Shown in pieces: positions 6,176 to 8,700 of a stretch of 8,700 bases of DNA; the first letter of the stretch is position 1; each line of letters begins with the position of its first letter. The stretch is from the NCBI GenBank assembly GCA_903881205.1, contig CAIRSC010000086.1:1-8700 (forward strand), read 5' to 3'. This stretch comes from an uncultured bacterium (GTDB lineage: Bacteria; Patescibacteriota; Minisyncoccia; Phycocordibacterales; UBA2100). The translations under genes were made by a program, and so were the position numbers. The notes under the pieces were generated by a model, which worked only from the letters and a program-made list of their open reading frames with translations, searched no databases and was not told the DNA's origin.

Positions 6176-7210
6176 TCAGGTGCCGAGATAGAGGAGTTGC
6201 TTACGCGCATGCTCTTTATAGGTCTTGCTGAAATGCGTCACTCCCTTTTTGTCCGCAAGATAGAAGTAGTAATCGTTCTTGATCGGATCGGCGGCCGCTA
6301 TGAGCGAATCGAGAGACGGCGATCCGATCGCAGTGGGAGGCAGTCCCTTATTGACGTACGTATTGTAGGGAGAATCAGAGAGGAGATCCTTCATGGTCAG
6401 CTGGAATGTTCCCTTTCCGATCGTGTAGAGAAATGTCACGTCCACTTGTAGCGCCATTTTTTTATCGATCCGATTCCACAACACACCCGAGATCATCCTG
6501 CGATCCTGCGTGTTCCGGGCTTCGCGCTCAATGATAGATGCCATGATGACGATATCGTGCAGCGAGCGCCCCGATGATTGGACCATTGGATCGATCTGCT
6601 TCTCATGATCGTCAAAATTTTGGCGCATCGCCTGAATGACCATATCCTCGGTGGCATTGGGCAAGAAGAAGTAGGTATCGGGGAACAAATACCCCTCGAG
6701 CGGCTGTGCTTGCGCAAGAAAGTTGGCCTGATCAAATCGCTGCAGTTTAGCGGAGAAAATGATCGACATCTGCTTGGTCGTCGCTCCCTCAGGGATCAGT
6801 ATGTGCTGCGCTTCGAGTCCGAATGCACCGATCGATATCGAACGCGCGATCGTAAAGATATCAAGCGGCTCTTTGAACTGGTAATCGCCGGCCTGTACAC
6901 CGCGTTCGTGACCGAGGATCTTTATGAGAATGCGGAACGCCAACGGCGAACGAATGACCCCGTCTTCGTAGAGTGTATCGGATACCTGTGAGAGGGTGAG
7001 CCCTTCCGGAACACTGACGAGCTCATCGGTCGGAAAGGTGGCCGGCGGCTGTACCACGAACACATACAGTACGAGGGCCACGATGCCGCTGCTAATAATT
7101 ATGATGAGACTCGTCCGATTGGCGTGAAGCTTCCAGCTCTCGGAAACCTCTGCTTCGCCGCGCATGAAGCTACGAAAATAACTCAGCACGGCAGTTTTGA
7201 ATTGCTGCAT
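6176..7210 (-). CDS. mltG: Endolytic murein transglycosylase MltG (YceG-like)
   Basis: The 344-residue protein matches MltG, an inner-membrane enzyme that cuts nascent peptidoglycan strands and releases 1,6-anhydro ends. Residues 1-32 are cytoplasmic, and a single helix at about 33-53 anchors it (SLIIIISSGIVALVLYVFVV). A LysM-like lead domain follows at 61-127 (VPEGLTLSQVSDTLYEDGVI, then AGDYQF). The YceG catalytic domain covers 136-340, with IPEGATTKQM, LEGYLFPDTYFF (171-182) and ASIIEREA (224-231), where E228 corresponds to the catalytic glutamate E218 of E. coli MltG. LQVDVT, SPYNTY, GLPPTAIGSPS and YYFYLADKKGVTHFSKT complete the family blocks. The start codon overlaps the preceding gene region as TAATATG, one base after its stop, so translation is probably coupled. 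No separate -10 box is seen at the usual spacing. The gene ends with TGA, which argues against UGA recoding. Confidence 0.96.
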   Translation of the reverse strand: MQQFKTAVLSYFRSFMRGEAEVSESWKLHANRTSLIIIISSGIVALVLYVFVVQPPATFPTDELVSVPEGLTLSQVSDTLYEDGVIRSPLAFRILIKILGHERGVQAGDYQFKEPLDIFTIARSISIGAFGLEAQHILIPEGATTKQMSIIFSAKLQRFDQANFLAQAQPLEGYLFPDTYFFLPNATEDMVIQAMRQNFDDHEKQIDPMVQSSGRSLHDIVIMASIIEREARNTQDRRMISGVLWNRIDKKMALQVDVTFLYTIGKGTFQLTMKDLLSDSPYNTYVNKGLPPTAIGSPSLDSLIAAADPIKNDYYFYLADKKGVTHFSKTYKEHARKQLLYLGT

Positions 7211-7211
7211 A

Positions 7212-8660
7212 TTACTTCGGCAAATTCATCGGCGGCGCCGACTTTGTGGCCGGGATACGGCTGAGTCCCGGAGTGGCAACGATACTGCTCACCGGATGCC
7301 ACATCGTGGCCAGCGTTTCATTCGTAACGACATTTGTCGGTATTATCCACGGTGAATAGAAGAACATGCGTCGGCGGAACGCATCAACTGCTCGGCGACC
7401 ATGCAACTTGAAACGGTAATTGCCAACGTCCTGCCACGGGTAGTCGAACGGATTGTGCCACCGACGTGGTCGCATTTGGGCCATGAAATTTGGACTTGCA
7501 AACGGCTTCCACAGCCATCGCATGGCAGTTACTGTTGGTCCATGGAGATGCCCCGTCGTCGCATAGATAGCACGGCCGCCAAATTCGAATGGTGCCTTGC
7601 CCTTATGTCGCTCCAGCGTGCGCATCGTCTCGGTCTGTCCCCACGTGCCGCGCGGCTGCGGCTGCTTGGTATCTTTTGGATCAACGTGCAGCTCTTTGAA
7701 CACCTGGCTCGTGACTTCAGGATTGAGAATTGCCGCTTTTGTACGAATCTTTTCAACCTCATGGTCGACGGCATAAATCCAATCGTGGTCCATTTCTTTT
7801 GTAAAGAAGAGCGGACCGCCGCCGTTACCGCACTTTCGAATTACAAGCTGTACCCAGATCTGCTCCTGGGGCTCAATATTGGAGAGTAGCTCAAGAACGG
7901 TAGCGAGCGGCTCTACTTTGTACTCTTCTTTGGGATCTTTATCGAGTTCAAAATCAACGTACGTCTTGATCGGATACGCATTGATATGAAAATCACTCGC
8001 GCTCACACCGTTGTACGACTCGAGTCGCCAATCGGTCGCGAAAACAGTGTGCACGTCGGGGTCGAACTGGAATTTTGATGCATAATCCTCTACCTCATGC
8101 AGTTCCACTTCGGGATACTGTCCATATAGTGCACTTTCAACTTCCGCCTTGTAATTCTTCCAGCACCAGATGTAGAAATGTATTTCTCCGCCGAAACTCG
8201 CGATTTCAAACGAAAAGAACGGTCGCACCTGTCCTTTCCATGCACGGTGTATGAACGTCGCTTCCCCAGAACTAATCGCCAAAAGGCCAAATGCTACCTC
8301 CATGGCGCGCGGAGATTTAAAAATCTCACGTGGAATTTTCATTTCGAGAAGCACGGGGTTACGGCCCGAAAGGTACAGCGACTGTATGTACCAAATCCAC
8401 GCCCTCCAAAATCCCATCAGCAAGCCAATCGGCATCCAGATAGGCGCCGTCGCGAGCAGCCAGCTCGCAGTGAAGAACGGCAAATTGGGCACCATGTTTA
8501 CCAGTAATGTGAGGAGCGCAACGAAGAGGATGCCGAGATAGAGCGCGCGTGAAATTCCCCAGTCGCCGACATACCTCACTTGCTTATCAAGATCAAAAAT
8601 AAGACCGAAGAGCCAATTGAAATAGCTCGCTATAGGACCACCACTGTCGTGCCCTGACAT
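7212..8660 (-). CDS. Conserved CPR membrane protein, resembles N-terminal half of VirD4/TraG-like secretion ATPases
   Basis: The 482-residue protein has two adjacent N-terminal helices (about 39-56 and 62-86) and a large soluble part. Notable segments are SGEATF (131-136), RPFFSFEI (146-153), GEIHFYIW (158-165) and YGQYPEVELHEVEDY (179-193). The C-terminus has NETLATMWHPVSSIVATP (447-464), then SAPPMNLPK at the very end. From memory, this series is typical of CPR and some Gram-positive proteins whose next segment is a VirD4/TraG/HerA-type ATPase. In those, the ELATxxHxP...TP...PPxNLP block directly precedes the ATPase. Here the protein stops at that point, has no Walker A motif, and the next gene is mltG. 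It may be an accessory or split subunit of a type IV secretion or pilus-like machine; this is inference. ATG 8660 has TGATAGAAT 6 bases upstream. It ends one base before the mltG start. Confidence 0.72.
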   Translation of the reverse strand: MSGHDSGGPIASYFNWLFGLIFDLDKQVRYVGDWGISRALYLGILFVALLTLLVNMVPNLPFFTASWLLATAPIWMPIGLLMGFWRAWIWYIQSLYLSGRNPVLLEMKIPREIFKSPRAMEVAFGLLAISSGEATFIHRAWKGQVRPFFSFEIASFGGEIHFYIWCWKNYKAEVESALYGQYPEVELHEVEDYASKFQFDPDVHTVFATDWRLESYNGVSASDFHINAYPIKTYVDFELDKDPKEEYKVEPLATVLELLSNIEPQEQIWVQLVIRKCGNGGGPLFFTKEMDHDWIYAVDHEVEKIRTKAAILNPEVTSQVFKELHVDPKDTKQPQPRGTWGQTETMRTLERHKGKAPFEFGGRAIYATTGHLHGPTVTAMRWLWKPFASPNFMAQMRPRRWHNPFDYPWQDVGNYRFKLHGRRAVDAFRRRMFFYSPWIIPTNVVTNETLATMWHPVSSIVATPGLSRIPATKSAPPMNLPK

Positions 8661-8666
8661 AAAATA

Positions 8667-8675
8667 ATTCTATCA
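8667..8675 (-). promoter_or_regulatory. Extended -10 promoter of the 482-residue membrane protein gene (and mltG)
   Basis: TGATAGAAT on the minus strand (8675-8667) is followed by TATTTT, six bases, then ATG 8660. The string is identical to the extended -10 before the EamA gene. It directly follows a terminator for the preceding transcript, so it should start a new transcription unit covering the membrane protein gene and mltG. Confidence 0.62.
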
Positions 8676-8678
8676 CGC

Positions 8679-8700
8679 AAAAAGCCCCATTGCGGGGCTT
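8679..8700 (-). terminator. Rho-independent terminator of a gene beyond the right edge
   Basis: On the minus strand AAGCCCC (8700-8694), a five-base loop GCAAT and GGGGCTT (8688-8682) form a perfect seven-pair stem; the T run spans 8683-8679. This is a compact intrinsic terminator for a minus-strand gene lying outside the window. It could also act on plus-strand transcripts if T residues follow base 8700, which I cannot see. It ends only a few bases before the next promoter. Confidence 0.75.

Noticed and set aside
6176..6178. Possible UGA recoding to glycine, as in some CPR lineages
   Set aside because: TGA ends mltG at the expected family length, and the frames of all other genes contain no internal TGA.

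Overview
The window reads as a compact bacterial chromosome segment of the Candidate Phyla Radiation (Patescibacteria), most likely a Parcubacteria-group genome. Three things point there. Two genes have the look of families I know mainly from Parcubacteria: the four-cysteine PD-(D/E)XK protein at 2406-3233 and the two-helix membrane protein at 7212-8660. Gene gaps are tiny, and no start codon has a convincing Shine-Dalgarno sequence. TAA, TAG and TGA all serve as stops, so the code is standard. The taxonomic call rests on recalled protein patterns, not on a search.

Layout: a truncated NUDIX hydrolase gene (minus, 1-146) diverges from an M16 zinc peptidase gene (plus, 208-1479). Everything after that lies on the minus strand. 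Read in transcription order from the right edge, these genes are a CPR-type membrane protein resembling the N-terminal part of secretion-ATPase proteins (8660-7212), mltG (7210-6176), mnmA (6149-5067), a small membrane-anchored protein (5037-4624), an ATP-cone/Mrr-like nuclease fusion (4618-3794), an MgtC/SapB-family membrane protein (3758-3255), a Cas4-like orphan PD-(D/E)XK protein (3233-2406) and an EamA-type transporter (2347-1490). The EamA gene converges on the M16 gene with only 10 bases between them. No stretch longer than about 60 bases lacks a gene. I see no rRNA, tRNA, CRISPR array, insertion sequence or phage gene.

The most striking signal is regulatory. Seven of the ten start codons have a Pribnow-like hexamer exactly 6 or 7 bases upstream (TACACT, TACTAT, TATACT twice, TACAAT, TATAGT, TAGAAT), often as an extended TGn -10 box. 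That spacing puts the transcription start on the first base of the start codon, so these mRNAs would be leaderless. It also means that what looks like one long minus-strand operon may be a row of mostly single-gene transcripts. The clear exceptions are mltG, which overlaps its upstream neighbour by a stop/start TAATATG junction, the ATP-cone gene, which lies 5 bases downstream of its neighbour, and the EamA gene, whose -10 box is 26 bases upstream.

Functionally the segment is mixed: envelope work (the membrane protein plus MltG, MgtC, EamA), tRNA thiolation (MnmA), proteolysis (M16), nucleotide clean-up (NUDIX) and two unrelated-looking predicted nucleases. I find no defence island and no multi-gene system with clear novelty. 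The best leads are the leaderless promoter layout, the ATP-cone-nuclease fusion and the stand-alone secretion-like membrane protein.
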